Position numbers and translations under genes: made by a program
Assembly (NCBI RefSeq): GCF_032062175.1
Contig: NZ_DAMBQK010000005.1
Coordinates: forward strand, 124,001 to 188,000
From: Atlantibacter sp032062175
Lineage (GTDB): Bacteria; Pseudomonadota; Gammaproteobacteria; Enterobacterales; Enterobacteriaceae
DNA: 64,000 nt
Direction of reading: 5' to 3'
Notes under the pieces: model-generated
Database searches by the model: none
The model's input: the letters and a program-made list of their open reading frames with translations, nothing else
Told to the model about the DNA's origin: nothing
In this document: in pieces, positions 18,323 through 26,620 of the stretch
How positions within the stretch are numbered: the stretch's first letter is position 1
Layout of the letters: each line of letters opens with the position of its first letter

Positions 18323-18544
18323 ATGTCTCAGCATGAACTGATTAGCGAATTTTTACTTGCCGCGCAGCAGGGCGATATCACTGCCCTTAAATCCTGTCTG
18401 GATAACGGTGTTGATATTAACTGCACCAACCGCCAGGGCAGAACGGCAATTACCCTTGCCAGCCTGAATAAACACTACGAGGCGGTCTCGTATTTACTTT
18501 CTGAAGGCGCGGATATTGATAAGCAGGACGAAACGCGTGATTGA
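18323..18544 (+). CDS. Short ankyrin-repeat protein, probably truncated
   Basis: Seventy-three residues containing about two ankyrin repeats (AAQQGDITALKSCLDNGVDINCTNRQGRTAITLASLNKHYEAVSYLLSEGADIDKQD). Ankyrin proteins normally carry more repeats; here the frame stops four residues after the start of a new repeat. The next frame carries an unrelated coding-like stretch, so this looks like the front of a longer gene joined to other DNA by deletion. The start has GGGGAG upstream. Role unknown; it may still give a short stable protein. Confidence 0.55.
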   Translation: MSQHELISEFLLAAQQGDITALKSCLDNGVDINCTNRQGRTAITLASLNKHYEAVSYLLSEGADIDKQDETRD

Positions 18545-18833
18545 CCACTGGTCGCCGTTTGGCCTCGGCGACATGCTGGAAAAAGCCAATCTTTACATCC
18601 AGCGCTATATTCGCCCCACTGAATTTACCCTGTTGCGCTCGCTGGCGATCGCCACCGGGGACGTGCTACCGCTGGATGATAAAGGCCAGCGCGCCTGGCC
18701 GAAGGCGCAGGATGAAGCCAGTTTTGTGCTGGTGGCGGCGTCCTGTTCGGCAGAAGCGGTGGCGCGGATTTCACCCCGCGCGGCTACCTTTCACCTGGGA
18801 AGTCTGGTGTGGGGAAATGTCACGAAAGCCTGA
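18537..18833 (+). pseudogene. Unrecognised reading frame overlapping the end of the ankyrin gene
   Basis: An open frame of about 98 codons in the +1 frame relative to the ankyrin gene, overlapping its last eight bases. GTG at 18537 or TTG at 18516 could start it. The translation (VIDHWSPFGLGDMLEKANL, then YIQRYIRPTEFTLLRSLAIA) reads like real protein with normal composition, but I do not recognise it and see no own ribosome site. Most likely it is the C-terminal remnant of a deleted gene; a frameshifted fusion with the ankyrin gene is the alternative. A stem with arms near 18840-18847 and 18852-18859 follows. Confidence 0.4.
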
Positions 18834-18866
18834 AGCAAGCCGCCGTCGCAAGACGGCGGTGTCGCG

Positions 18867-19775
18867 TTAAATCACGCCGCTCTGTTGCAAAATCCCTTTT
18901 ATCTGGCTTTTCATCTCGTCCGTCAGCGGGGAGGCGGGAGGCAGACTGTTGCAGGAAATATCCAGCCCGGTGAGCTGAAGCGCATATTTAATGGCGTTGT
19001 AGAACGGCAGATCGATGCCGTACAGCGGCGGGATCAGCGACAGGCGCTGCTGGAGTTCCACCGCTTTGGCGTAATCCTGCTCGCGCCAGGCTTTAAGAAT
19101 GCCGCAGGTCAGCTGGGGCGCAAAGTTAGCGCTGGCCGGAATACAGCCGTCGCCGCCTAAAATCAACGTACCAAACAGATATTCATCATAACCAGCGAAC
19201 ACCGCGAAATCCGGTCGTACCGGTTTTACCGCCGCCAGGGTTTCGCGGATATGCGACAGCGTGTCCACGGTATCTTTTAGCCCGACAATGTTCGGGCAGG
19301 TTTTTGCCAGCTCGACAATCACCGATACCGGCAGCGGCTGCCCGGTCAGGGCCGGGAAGTTATACAGCAGTACCGGCAGTTCCAGTGCCGTGCTGATGCG
19401 CTGATAGTGGGCAATCAGATTGCTTTCGCTGAGCGGATTATAGAACGGGTTGATTGCCACTACACCGTCAGCCCCGCAGCGCTGGGCGTGTAATCCCAGC
19501 TCAATCGCCTGTTGGGTGCCAGAATGCCCAATGCCGATCAGTACCGGTTTACGTCCCGCCACCTGCTTAATACAAAATTCTGCAATTTCCTGGCGCAGCG
19601 CGTCGGACATATGAGCGAATTCCCCGGCGCTGCCGAGAAAAAATAGCCCGTCGATATCGCTGGCGACCAGCCGTTCAATGAGCCGTGCCTGCTGTTGTGG
19701 TGAAAAGCGGCCTTCATCGTCGAAAAGGGTGGCAACCGGAGGGATAACGCCGTGAAACAGTGGGGTACTCATCAT
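18867..19775 (-). CDS. Dihydrodipicolinate synthase-family aldolase/lyase
   Basis: A 302-residue member of the DapA/NAL superfamily of class I (Schiff-base) aldolases. Family features seen are FFLGSAGEFAHMS (the GTTGE-like substrate-binding loop), the tyrosine in LLYNFPALTG and the Schiff-base lysine in NIVGLKDTVDT. A housekeeping DapA role is unlikely, because it stands in an accessory catabolic cluster and the substrate loop reads GSAGE; cleavage of a 2-keto-3-deoxy sugar acid or similar is more likely. I start at MMSTPLFHG, with AGGAG five bases upstream on the minus strand. It is divergent from the cupin-transporter operon. Confidence 0.85.
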   Translation of the reverse strand: MMSTPLFHGVIPPVATLFDDEGRFSPQQQARLIERLVASDIDGLFFLGSAGEFAHMSDALRQEIAEFCIKQVAGRKPVLIGIGHSGTQQAIELGLHAQRCGADGVVAINPFYNPLSESNLIAHYQRISTALELPVLLYNFPALTGQPLPVSVIVELAKTCPNIVGLKDTVDTLSHIRETLAAVKPVRPDFAVFAGYDEYLFGTLILGGDGCIPASANFAPQLTCGILKAWREQDYAKAVELQQRLSLIPPLYGIDLPFYNAIKYALQLTGLDISCNSLPPASPLTDEMKSQIKGILQQSGVI

Positions 19776-20066
19776 CAGGACTCCTGCGTTAAAGGGCAAA
19801 AGGTAAAGGCGAGCAAGGCTTGTAGTTATCAGTTCCCATCAAAAGTGTATGTGGCGCATCAGAGGGTGCAAGCCCCAATTGCAATCTCTGGAATGTGTGT
19901 CTCTTTTTTTCAGAACCTTGTTTCACTTTAAGCGTCATTGCCGATTTGGTTGCATTAATGTTGCTGTAATGTATCCATTTGGTGATTTAAAGCACAATTC
20001 TGGACGCGGTTTGTGGATCGCTGCGTTTTTAAGCGTATACCTTTTTCATCCATATCATGGATTATA

Positions 20067-20083
20067 TGTCCACAATGTGAACA
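20067..20083. promoter_or_regulatory. Candidate operator in front of the cupin gene
   Basis: The 17-base near-palindrome TGTCCACAATGTGAACA (seven of eight arm bases pair) lies just before the ribosome site of the cupin gene in the divergent promoter region. A local repressor, for example the IclR-type protein encoded downstream, could bind here. This is inferred from symmetry and place only. Confidence 0.3.
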
Positions 20084-20094
20084 AAGAGGGCGAT

Positions 20095-20634
20095 ATGAGT
20101 GACAACACAATGACCAGCGATGCAGAAACCCTGCGCCGAATGCCGTACCAGTTTGACCAACCGAAAGAGATGATCCCGGATCTGGTGGTGCCGGGCGCGA
20201 TCCCGACCGACGAGCGGATCTGGGTGCCGCAGGCGGACAATGTCTGGTTCCGTCCCTTGTGCCTGAGCCGCTCGGGCGGGTACTGGATGAACCTGCTGCG
20301 GGTACGTAAATCCGGCGTGTTAAGCCGCCACCGCCATCCGGGGCCGGTGCATGCGTTCGTGCTGAAAGGCCGCTGGCGCTATCTTGAGCACGACTGGGAA
20401 GCCACCGAAGGCGCTTATGCGTTCGAACCGCCGGGAGAAACCCATACCCTGGTAGTGGATGAAGGTGTGGAAGAGATGATCACCCTGTTCCAGGTGCACG
20501 GCTGTATGTATTACGTCGATCCCTGGGGTAATCACGCCGGATTCGAAGATGTGTTCACCAAAATCGATATGTGCCGCAAGCACTACGCCGAATGTGGCCT
20601 GGGTGCGGACTACGTCGACCAGTTCATCCGATAG
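20095..20634 (+). CDS. Cupin protein, 2,4'-dihydroxyacetophenone dioxygenase-like
   Basis: A 179-residue single-domain cupin. The stretch SRHRHPGPVHAFVLKGRW (about residues 78-95) carries the metal-binding HxH, and EPPGETHTLVVDEG the second cupin motif with its histidine. Overall it resembles the ChrR/2,4'-dihydroxyacetophenone dioxygenase group, non-heme iron enzymes that cleave C-C bonds next to ketones. The exact substrate cannot be read from sequence. I start at MSDNTMTSD, with AAAGAGGG upstream. It is the first gene of a likely operon with the transporter and SDR that follow. Confidence 0.75.
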   Translation: MSDNTMTSDAETLRRMPYQFDQPKEMIPDLVVPGAIPTDERIWVPQADNVWFRPLCLSRSGGYWMNLLRVRKSGVLSRHRHPGPVHAFVLKGRWRYLEHDWEATEGAYAFEPPGETHTLVVDEGVEEMITLFQVHGCMYYVDPWGNHAGFEDVFTKIDMCRKHYAECGLGADYVDQFIR

Positions 20635-20679
20635 CTGTCTGTCCTTTCACCTGCACATAATAATTAAAGAGACATCGCT

Positions 20680-22008
20680 ATGACTTCTGTCCCTAAAACT
20701 CAACGCGTGGCGCGCATTCAGTTAGTTGCGATCCTGTTTCTGACTATTGCCGGCGTCATCAACTATATCGACCGCAGCGCGCTCTCCATCGCAAATACCA
20801 CCATCCGCGAAGAGATGCATATTACGCCCACCGAGATGGGCTGGCTGCTGTCGGCATTTTCCCTGGCTTATGCCTTTTCCCAGCTTCCTGTGGGGGCGCT
20901 GCTCGATCGCTTCGGCGCGCGCATGATGCTGGGTTTCGGCATGTTTTTCTGGTCGGTGGCCCAGGCTGCTTGCGGGATGGTCAACTCCTTGAGTACGTTT
21001 CTGGTTTCCCGCGCCGTACTGGGCGTGGCGGAAGCGCCGCTGTTCCCGGCGGGCGCGAAGGTGATCAGCGAATGGTACAACCTGAAAGAGCGCGGTACAC
21101 CCACCGGGATCTTCGTCGCCTCCAGCTGTATCGGCCCCTGCATCGCGCCGCCGCTGTTAACGGTAATTATGCTCACCGTCGGCTGGCGCTGGATGTTTAT
21201 CATCACCGGCATACTCGGCGTCATGCTGGCTATCGGCTGGTATCTGATTTACCGCAACCGTAACGAAGTGACACTAACCCAGGAAGATAAACAGTACCTC
21301 GACGCGGGCGAGCGTTTTACCGATACCGAGAAGAAAATCACCGGACGCGAGTGGCGCGGGCTGTTCACGCACGCGACGACCTGGGGGATGCTGCTCGGAT
21401 TTATGGGCGTGATCTATATGGTCTGGCTGTACCTGACCTGGCTGCCGGGCTATCTGGAACATGCGCGCGGATTATCGCTGGCGCGTACCGGCTGGGTGGT
21501 GGCGATCCCGTACATTTTCGGCATGGTTGGCATGGTGGTTGCCGGGCGGGTGGTGGATATCTTAGCCAACCGCGGCATCAGCGTGATCAACAGCCGTAAG
21601 TGGCCGGTATGCCTGGGTCTGCTGGGCGGCGCGGCATTTACCGTTCCGGCGATCTTCACCACCAGCACCACGCTGGCGGTGGGTTATATCTGCCTGGCGA
21701 TGTTCTTTATCAACCTGGCGAGCGCGGCCTGCTGGACCATGGCGACGGTAATTGTGCCCAAGCGCCAGGTGGCGTCCCTCGGCAGTATCCAGAACTGCGG
21801 TGGCTATTTCGGCGGTTCTCTCGCGCCCATTATTACCGGCGCTATCGTTGAGCGTACCGGGGTATATGACAACGCGCTGCTGGTCAGCGCCGGGATCGCC
21901 GTGCTGGCTGCCGCCGTTTACTTCGTTTTAGTCAAAAAACCGCTGCCGGATGACAGTGCCGTTACCGATATTCACCACGAGGCCAATAATTATGACGTTT
22001 CACGCTGA
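20680..22008 (+). CDS. MFS transporter, anion:cation symporter (ACS) family
   Basis: A 442-residue major facilitator transporter with twelve predicted helices. It opens with LFLTIAGVINYIDRSALSIA (the conserved NYxDR of ACS members such as GudP, ExuT and GarP) and has the loop 2-3 signature LPVGALLDRFGARM. These carriers import sugar acids or other organic anions with protons, so the cluster probably degrades an organic acid. Its end overlaps the next SDR gene by 17 bases, a strong sign of co-transcription. Confidence 0.85.
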   Translation: MTSVPKTQRVARIQLVAILFLTIAGVINYIDRSALSIANTTIREEMHITPTEMGWLLSAFSLAYAFSQLPVGALLDRFGARMMLGFGMFFWSVAQAACGMVNSLSTFLVSRAVLGVAEAPLFPAGAKVISEWYNLKERGTPTGIFVASSCIGPCIAPPLLTVIMLTVGWRWMFIITGILGVMLAIGWYLIYRNRNEVTLTQEDKQYLDAGERFTDTEKKITGREWRGLFTHATTWGMLLGFMGVIYMVWLYLTWLPGYLEHARGLSLARTGWVVAIPYIFGMVGMVVAGRVVDILANRGISVINSRKWPVCLGLLGGAAFTVPAIFTTSTTLAVGYICLAMFFINLASAACWTMATVIVPKRQVASLGSIQNCGGYFGGSLAPIITGAIVERTGVYDNALLVSAGIAVLAAAVYFVLVKKPLPDDSAVTDIHHEANNYDVSR

Positions 22009-22711
22009 GCTTTTCGCCGGTAAAACTGCGCTGGTCACCGGAGGGACCTCCGGGATCGGCGCAGGTATCGCCACCATGCTGTCGCAGTTGGGGGCCAGCG
22101 TCATCGCCGCCGGGGTCAACAGCGAGTGCAACAACCTGCCGCGCGGCATCACGGTTCGCGAGCTGGATGTGCGCAACACCACACAGATCCAGCATATTGT
22201 TGATGATCTCCCCCGGCTTGATATCCTCATCAACTGCGCCGGGGTGATTAAGCGCGGCGCCGAGCATCAGATTGATACTTTTGAAGACGTCATTGATATC
22301 AACCTGAACGGCACGCTGCGCTGCTGCGCCATAGCCCGGCCTAAGCTTGCGCAAAGCGCGGGCTGCATTGTGAATACCGCTTCGATGCTGAGCTTCTTTG
22401 GCGGCGGGCTGGTGCCCGGTTACAGCGCCAGTAAAGGTGGCGTGATGCAGCTGACCAAATCCCTGGCAATTGCTTATGCCGACGAGCAGATCCGCGTTAA
22501 CGCGATCGCCCCCGGCTGGATTGCCACCCCATTAACCCAGGCGTTGCAGGATGATGCTGAACGCGCCGGGCCGATCCTGTCGCGTACCCCGCTAAAACGC
22601 TGGGGTACGCCGGAGGATGTGGCCCAGGCCGTTACCTTCCTGTGCAGCCCGGCGGCATCCTTTATTACCGGCACAATTCTGGCCGTGGATGGAGGATACC
22701 TGACCGTATAA
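21992..22711 (+). CDS. Short-chain dehydrogenase/reductase
   Basis: A 239-residue classical SDR: the cofactor motif TGGTSGIG at residues 15-22, NCAG, the catalytic Ser, YSASK (Tyr and Lys of the active site) and the C-terminal AVDGGY. It interconverts an alcohol and a ketone with NAD(P). I start at MTFHAELFAGKT inside the end of the transporter gene because homologous SDRs start close to the Rossmann motif. The substrate is presumably an intermediate of the pathway fed by the neighbouring transporter. Confidence 0.85.
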   Translation: MTFHAELFAGKTALVTGGTSGIGAGIATMLSQLGASVIAAGVNSECNNLPRGITVRELDVRNTTQIQHIVDDLPRLDILINCAGVIKRGAEHQIDTFEDVIDINLNGTLRCCAIARPKLAQSAGCIVNTASMLSFFGGGLVPGYSASKGGVMQLTKSLAIAYADEQIRVNAIAPGWIATPLTQALQDDAERAGPILSRTPLKRWGTPEDVAQAVTFLCSPAASFITGTILAVDGGYLTV

Positions 22712-22725
22712 CCCGAAAAGAGACG

Positions 22726-23487
22726 ATGGAAAACACGCACGCTGTACCCGGAACTGCCGCATTTCAGAAGTTTATGCGGGCGTTGCAGGCCGTATCGGAA
22801 ACCCCAGGCCAACTGAATATCAGCGGCCTGGCAAAGCAGCTTGGCATGCCGCGCCCCACCGTGCACCGCATTGTCGAGGCGCTGGTGGTGGAAGGGATGC
22901 TCAGATACGACAACGACACCCTGAACCTCGGGCCGCGCCTGGTGAGCCTTGCCTGGCGCAGCCTGGAGACCCACGATCTGCGGCAGATCGCCAGACCGCA
23001 TATTGAGCAGTTGCGCGACCGGCTGGATGAAACCGTCCACCTCGCCATCCCCGATGGCCTGGAAATGGTTTACATCGATAAGCTGGAAGCCAATCGCACA
23101 GTGCGGATGGCCTCGCGGATCGGGACCCGCGTGAGTCTGTTTTCCAGTTCTGTTGGGAAAGCGTGGCTGGCGGCGCACAGCGCCGGGCAGGTCGAGCAGA
23201 TGTTGGCGAAAATTACCCCGACGTCTTTCACGCAGCATACGATCACTGACCGGGCGGGCATCACTGAAGAGATCAATCGCACCCGCGAACGTGGCTATTC
23301 GCAGGATATTCAGGAAAACGAACTGGATATCTGCTGCTACGGAAGTGCGATTGTTAACAGCGGCCAGCAGGCGGTGGGGTGTATCAGCGTGAGTATGCCA
23401 ACTTACCGGTTCGACGCCTTGCAGGCCGATGACGCCATCGGTGCGATCCGCGCCTGCGTGGCGGCCATCCAGAAGCAACTGGTGTAG
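22726..23487 (+). CDS. IclR-family transcriptional regulator
   Basis: A 253-residue IclR-type regulator with an N-terminal winged helix-turn-helix (LNISGLAKQLGMPRPTVHRIVEAL, about 33-56) and a C-terminal effector-binding domain with ETVHLAIPDGLEMVYIDKLE. It follows the SDR gene after 14 bases and precedes a second SDR by 44, so it is embedded in the catabolic operon it probably controls. IclR members often repress in the absence of a small organic acid. I start at MENTHAVPG, with AAAAGAGACG upstream. Confidence 0.88.
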   Translation: MENTHAVPGTAAFQKFMRALQAVSETPGQLNISGLAKQLGMPRPTVHRIVEALVVEGMLRYDNDTLNLGPRLVSLAWRSLETHDLRQIARPHIEQLRDRLDETVHLAIPDGLEMVYIDKLEANRTVRMASRIGTRVSLFSSSVGKAWLAAHSAGQVEQMLAKITPTSFTQHTITDRAGITEEINRTRERGYSQDIQENELDICCYGSAIVNSGQQAVGCISVSMPTYRFDALQADDAIGAIRACVAAIQKQLV

Positions 23488-23531
23488 CCCGCTTTTCCGT
23501 ATTTTGCTGACGGCAAATCCCGGAGAAGAAC

Positions 23532-24269
23532 ATGCATGTGAATAATGGTTTTCCGCAATACGATTTTTCTGGCCGCGTGGTGGCGGTGACCGGCGCGGCG
23601 CGCGGTATTGGCGAGGCGATAAGCGCCCGCTTTCAGCAGGCGGGCGCGCAGGTCTGGATGCTGGATGTGGATTATCCCGCCCGCGACGGCTTTCAACTGC
23701 CGCTGGATATCATCCAACCGGCCTCACTGGCAGCAGCGCGCGAGGCGATCCTGCAAACCAGCGGCAGGCTGGACACGTTGGTCCACTGTGCCGGTTTCGC
23801 GGGCCCGACGATGCCGCTGATTGATTACGATCCGGCTATCTGGCGGCAAATTGTCGACGTTAATCTGAACGGCACATTTGAGGTATGTCGAACCTTTGTT
23901 CCGGCGTTGCTGGCCCAGCCGCAGAGTTGGCTGGTGAATCTGGCGTCGCTGGCGGGCAAAGAGGGTACGCCGAACGCGTCGGCCTACAGCGCGGCGAAAG
24001 CGGGGGTGATCGCCCTGACAAAATCCCTCGCCAAAGAACATGCGCAAAGCGGCTTGCGGGTAAACTGCATCGCGCCCGCCGCGATTGAAACGCCGCTATT
24101 GGCCCAGATGGCGCCTGAGCATGTGGCGACCATGATTGCTAAATCACCCCAGGGGCGGTTAGGCACCGTGGAAGAAGTGGCGGAAATGGCGATGTGGCTC
24201 AGTTCCGCCGCGTGTACCTTCAACAGCGGGGCGGCGTTTGACTTGTCCGGCGGAAGGGCGACCGGCTAA
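23532..24269 (+). CDS. Short-chain dehydrogenase/reductase, second copy in the cluster
   Basis: A 245-residue classical SDR with TGAARGIG (residues 20-27), HCAGFAG, and YSAAKAGVIALTKSLAKE as active-site Tyr/Lys helix; the end FDLSGGRATG replaces the usual VDGG. It resembles the first SDR only at family level, so the two likely catalyse different oxidation steps. The ribosome site GGAGAA precedes the ATG by seven bases. It is the last gene of the plus-strand cluster. Confidence 0.85.
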   Translation: MHVNNGFPQYDFSGRVVAVTGAARGIGEAISARFQQAGAQVWMLDVDYPARDGFQLPLDIIQPASLAAAREAILQTSGRLDTLVHCAGFAGPTMPLIDYDPAIWRQIVDVNLNGTFEVCRTFVPALLAQPQSWLVNLASLAGKEGTPNASAYSAAKAGVIALTKSLAKEHAQSGLRVNCIAPAAIETPLLAQMAPEHVATMIAKSPQGRLGTVEEVAEMAMWLSSAACTFNSGAAFDLSGGRATG

Positions 24270-24284
24270 ATAAAATTTTGCTGC

Positions 24285-24324
24285 TGTCACCTGCCGGGGA
24301 CTTACGCCTTAATAGCAGGTGACA
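24285..24324. terminator. Inverted repeat between the SDR and NlpC genes
   Basis: Ten-bp perfect arms (TGTCACCTGC with GCAGGTGACA) with a 20-base loop lie between the convergent genes. The stem is followed by TTTCTCTC on the plus side and preceded by AAAATTTT, so it may act as a two-way terminator. Confidence 0.55.
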
Positions 24325-24350
24325 TTTCTCTCTATTGATATTTGCCAGTT

Positions 24351-25112
24351 TTACTGGATATTTTTTGCAGTAAGAATTCGTCTTGCGCCCAAATAATGGT
24401 CCTGCCAAAAATCGCCGTCAAAATGGCTAATACGAATATTTAAACCCGTACGCGGTGCTTCAATAAAATCGCCCTCGCCGAGATATACCCCCACATGATC
24501 GGCATGTTCGCCCTGAGAGTGAATAGCAAAGAAGATTAAGTCTCCGCGCTTGAGGTCATTTTTGGCAACCGGGTGCGCGTGTTTATCGTGATACATTTCA
24601 TTAGCGGTACGCGGAAGCCTGGACAGCAAATGTTGGTTATAAGCAAAAAAGACCAGGCCACTGCAATCGAACCCCCGTGCAGGCGAGGCTCCGCCCCAGA
24701 CATACGGCTTACCAAGCTGGTCTTGCAGCCGCTTCACGACCTTTTCCGTGGTGTCACGCAGGTGGTCGCTATAAAAACTCTCAGCGCTGTCTGCCAGATG
24801 GTTCTGGTGGGTATGCTCTGACGTATAAGGGCCCGCAAGCCATTGGGAATATCCATTCATTCCATCCCACTCCGGGTTATAGGCAAAGGAGGAGGGAATA
24901 ACATGACGCGTTCCGTTGTTTTTTTTATCTTTTACCTTATTTGTTTTCCGCGACTTTATTGTTTTTGTGCGCTTATTTACCCGTGACCGCGTTTGATAGG
25001 TTTTTTCAGTATGTGTTTTTAATATCGACGTTGATTTATGAGCCGCATAGGTTTGCTGGCAGAGAAAAGTAAAAATTAACAGCAGAGCGAGCGAAATCTT
25101 TTTACGCAGCAT
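24351..25112 (-). CDS. Secreted NlpC/P60-family peptidoglycan endopeptidase
   Basis: A 253-residue protein with a signal peptide (MLRKKISLALLLIFTFLCQQ, cleaving near TYAA), a strongly basic linker (about 30-70), and a C-terminal NlpC/P60 domain. Catalytic residues are visible: Cys150 in GFDCSGLVF and His206 in ADHVGVYLG, followed by FIEAPRTG. It should cleave D-Glu-diaminopimelate bonds in the periplasm or act as a related amidase. I start at the ATG that begins the signal peptide; the frame is open 22 codons further. It is convergent with the SDR gene. It resembles YafL-type proteins, but I do not assign a gene name. Confidence 0.85.
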   Translation of the reverse strand: MLRKKISLALLLIFTFLCQQTYAAHKSTSILKTHTEKTYQTRSRVNKRTKTIKSRKTNKVKDKKNNGTRHVIPSSFAYNPEWDGMNGYSQWLAGPYTSEHTHQNHLADSAESFYSDHLRDTTEKVVKRLQDQLGKPYVWGGASPARGFDCSGLVFFAYNQHLLSRLPRTANEMYHDKHAHPVAKNDLKRGDLIFFAIHSQGEHADHVGVYLGEGDFIEAPRTGLNIRISHFDGDFWQDHYLGARRILTAKNIQ

Positions 25113-25371
25113 AGTTAACCATAAAAGGGGGTGATGTCTGGTGGTGAAATATTGCTGAAAAAAATAATAGCACGCCACGATGCGGTGATTTTTTACGTGT
25201 TCTGTATTGAATGTGTAGCGTTATTAAACCCACTGCCATCGTAAAAATTGCGTTATAGCTTCCACGATTTATTGCAGTTTTGCTGAGGAAGGCCCATTCC
25301 CTGGAATCAAACTCGACGTGTCTAAAAATCATCAGTGATTTTTCATTTAACCCGCCCCATCATGCGCATTA

Positions 25372-25415
25372 TCGCTTTACACCTATATAGGTTTGAATCT
25401 ATATTGATAAGGAGG
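25372..25415 (+). promoter_or_regulatory. Promoter/operator of the first HigBA-type pair
   Basis: The stretch GCTTTACACCTATATAGG and a second CTATATT repeat a few bases on precede the toxin gene, followed by AAGGAGG. A close counterpart (GCTTTACATCTATATAGC) stands in front of the second copy of this module at 39231-39262. The shared CTATATAG repeat is the likely antitoxin binding site. Confidence 0.5.
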
Positions 25416-25419
25416 TCAT

Positions 25420-25773
25420 GTGTGGTTAATCGCTACGACAGACAGGTTTGATGACTGGTTAAGCGTGCAGAATGATACCGACCGTGCCAGCGTACTTGCT
25501 GCAATGATGGTGCTGGAAGATAAGGGGCCGGGATTAGCGCGGCCGTATGCCGATACGGTTCATGGATCGCGTTTCAGTAATATGAAAGAGCTGCGCGTGC
25601 AGAGTCGGGGCGATCCCATTCGCGTGTTGTTTGCCTTCGATCCTTCCCGTACTGGCATTCTGCTGTGTGCGGGTAATAAGGTCGGCAATGACAAGCGCTT
25701 CTATGATGAGATGATCCCTATCGCCGACCATGAATTCAGCGAATATTTGAACCAATTTTACGACGAGGAGTAA
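25420..25773 (+). CDS. HigB/RelE-like toxin (Gp49-type, PF05973), copy 1
   Basis: A 117-residue toxin of the phage-Gp49/HigB branch of the RelE superfamily, ribosome-dependent mRNA interferases. Features are the helix WLIATTDRFDDWLSVQND, KGPGLARPYADTVHGSR, NMKELRVQSRGDPIRVLFAFDPSRTGILLCAGNK and the C-terminal RFYDEMIPIADHEF. The start is GTG at 25420; the ATG two bases earlier is in another frame and meets a stop at once. The toxin comes first and the antitoxin second, as in HigBA. About three quarters of residues match copy 2 at 39280, inside the island. Confidence 0.85.
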   Translation: MWLIATTDRFDDWLSVQNDTDRASVLAAMMVLEDKGPGLARPYADTVHGSRFSNMKELRVQSRGDPIRVLFAFDPSRTGILLCAGNKVGNDKRFYDEMIPIADHEFSEYLNQFYDEE

Positions 25774-25777
25774 TGCA

Positions 25778-26080
25778 ATGGGCAGAACGCTGGAACAGCT
25801 GCTTGCGGATGAAAAGCCTGAGGTCGTCGCCGAAGCGCGGGCGATGGCCACGGAGATCCTGCTCAATATCCACCTTGCGGAACTGCGCGAAAAAGTGAAG
25901 AAAACCCAGGTGGAGATGGCGCAGGCGCTGGGCATTAAACAGCCGACTGTAGCAGGGATGGAAAAGCCGGGGCGCGATTTAAAACTCTCTTCGCTGAAGC
26001 GCTATGTGGAAGCGGCGGGCGGTAAGCTGCGGCTGGATGTGGAATTGCCTGACGGTTCGCACTACGGATTTGTGCTGTAA
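25778..26080 (+). CDS. HigA-like XRE antitoxin, copy 1
   Basis: A 100-residue helix-turn-helix antitoxin: TQVEMAQALGIKQPTVAGMEKPGRDLKLSSLKRYVEAAGG is the XRE domain (about 43-80), preceded by a helical toxin-binding region. Four bases separate it from the toxin stop. By direct comparison it differs from copy 2 (39638-39940) at only seven of 100 positions, much closer than the toxins are to each other, so cross-talk is likely. A terminator follows after 20 bases. Confidence 0.87.
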   Translation: MGRTLEQLLADEKPEVVAEARAMATEILLNIHLAELREKVKKTQVEMAQALGIKQPTVAGMEKPGRDLKLSSLKRYVEAAGGKLRLDVELPDGSHYGFVL

Positions 26081-26099
26081 ACGCGCCGGCTTTAGAAAG

Positions 26100-26133
26100 C
26101 AAAAAAGCAGATGTCTTGCGACATCTGCTTTTT
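26100..26133. terminator. Displaced tRNA-Asn terminator, shared with the HigBA module
   Basis: Stem AAAAGCAGATGTC / GACATCTGCTTTT with T-runs on both strands. The same kind of stem (AAAAGCAGATA...) stands directly downstream of tRNA-Asn at 51214, separated from it by a short TAAATTT spacer. Here the stem is followed by CAAATTT and a fragment of the tRNA 3' end, so it was the terminator of tRNA-Asn (now at 43452) before the island inserted between them. Confidence 0.85.
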
Positions 26134-26135
26134 CA

Positions 26136-26155
26136 AATTTGGCTCCTCTGACTGG
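26136..26155. repeat. att site, left (distal) edge of the island
   Basis: Twenty-base copy of the tRNA-Asn 3' end with its five downstream bases, ending where the tRNA sequence ACTCG is replaced by GATCG. It is followed by about 460 bases (26156-26620) in which I see no gene, apart from the presumed promoter of the next operon. Confidence 0.88.
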
Positions 26156-26620
26156 GATCGCCTTTGCCATTAACTGGCTGATTGGTAAGCTAAAGTAAAA
26201 TTTCTTGGTTGTCAAGACCACCAGAATGACCACCTTTTTACTACTGACTTTTCCTCCCGTCATGCAAGCCAAGTACAATGAACCAGCATATCATCTATAC
26301 CATATCTGCCTGCATATCCAGACGTAGCTCAGCGGTGAGATATGAACCAATTCGAAGCAAATCAATCAGCAGCAGACATGAATTTTTAACCATATAAAAA
26401 TATGGGATTAAGTTTCTGACATTTGCATAATGTCAGGTAAAATACGCACTTAACTACCATCACAATAGTGATTGAGCGTAGCATAATAAGTGTCCGTACC
26501 ACCTTTCGAATTCAAGCCGCCCCAGAAAGTATTTCACATAGCCCTCTATTGTTGTGTCTGGTGCGTTAAACGTCCATACCTGATTTTCAAAATGCAGTTG
26601 TGCCAGAAGGAATTGAAGAT

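Noticed and set aside
26318..26345. Bases gtagctcagcggtgaga look like the D-arm of a tRNA.
   Set aside because: No acceptor, anticodon or T-arm pairs with it within 80 bases; taken as chance similarity or a very old scrap.
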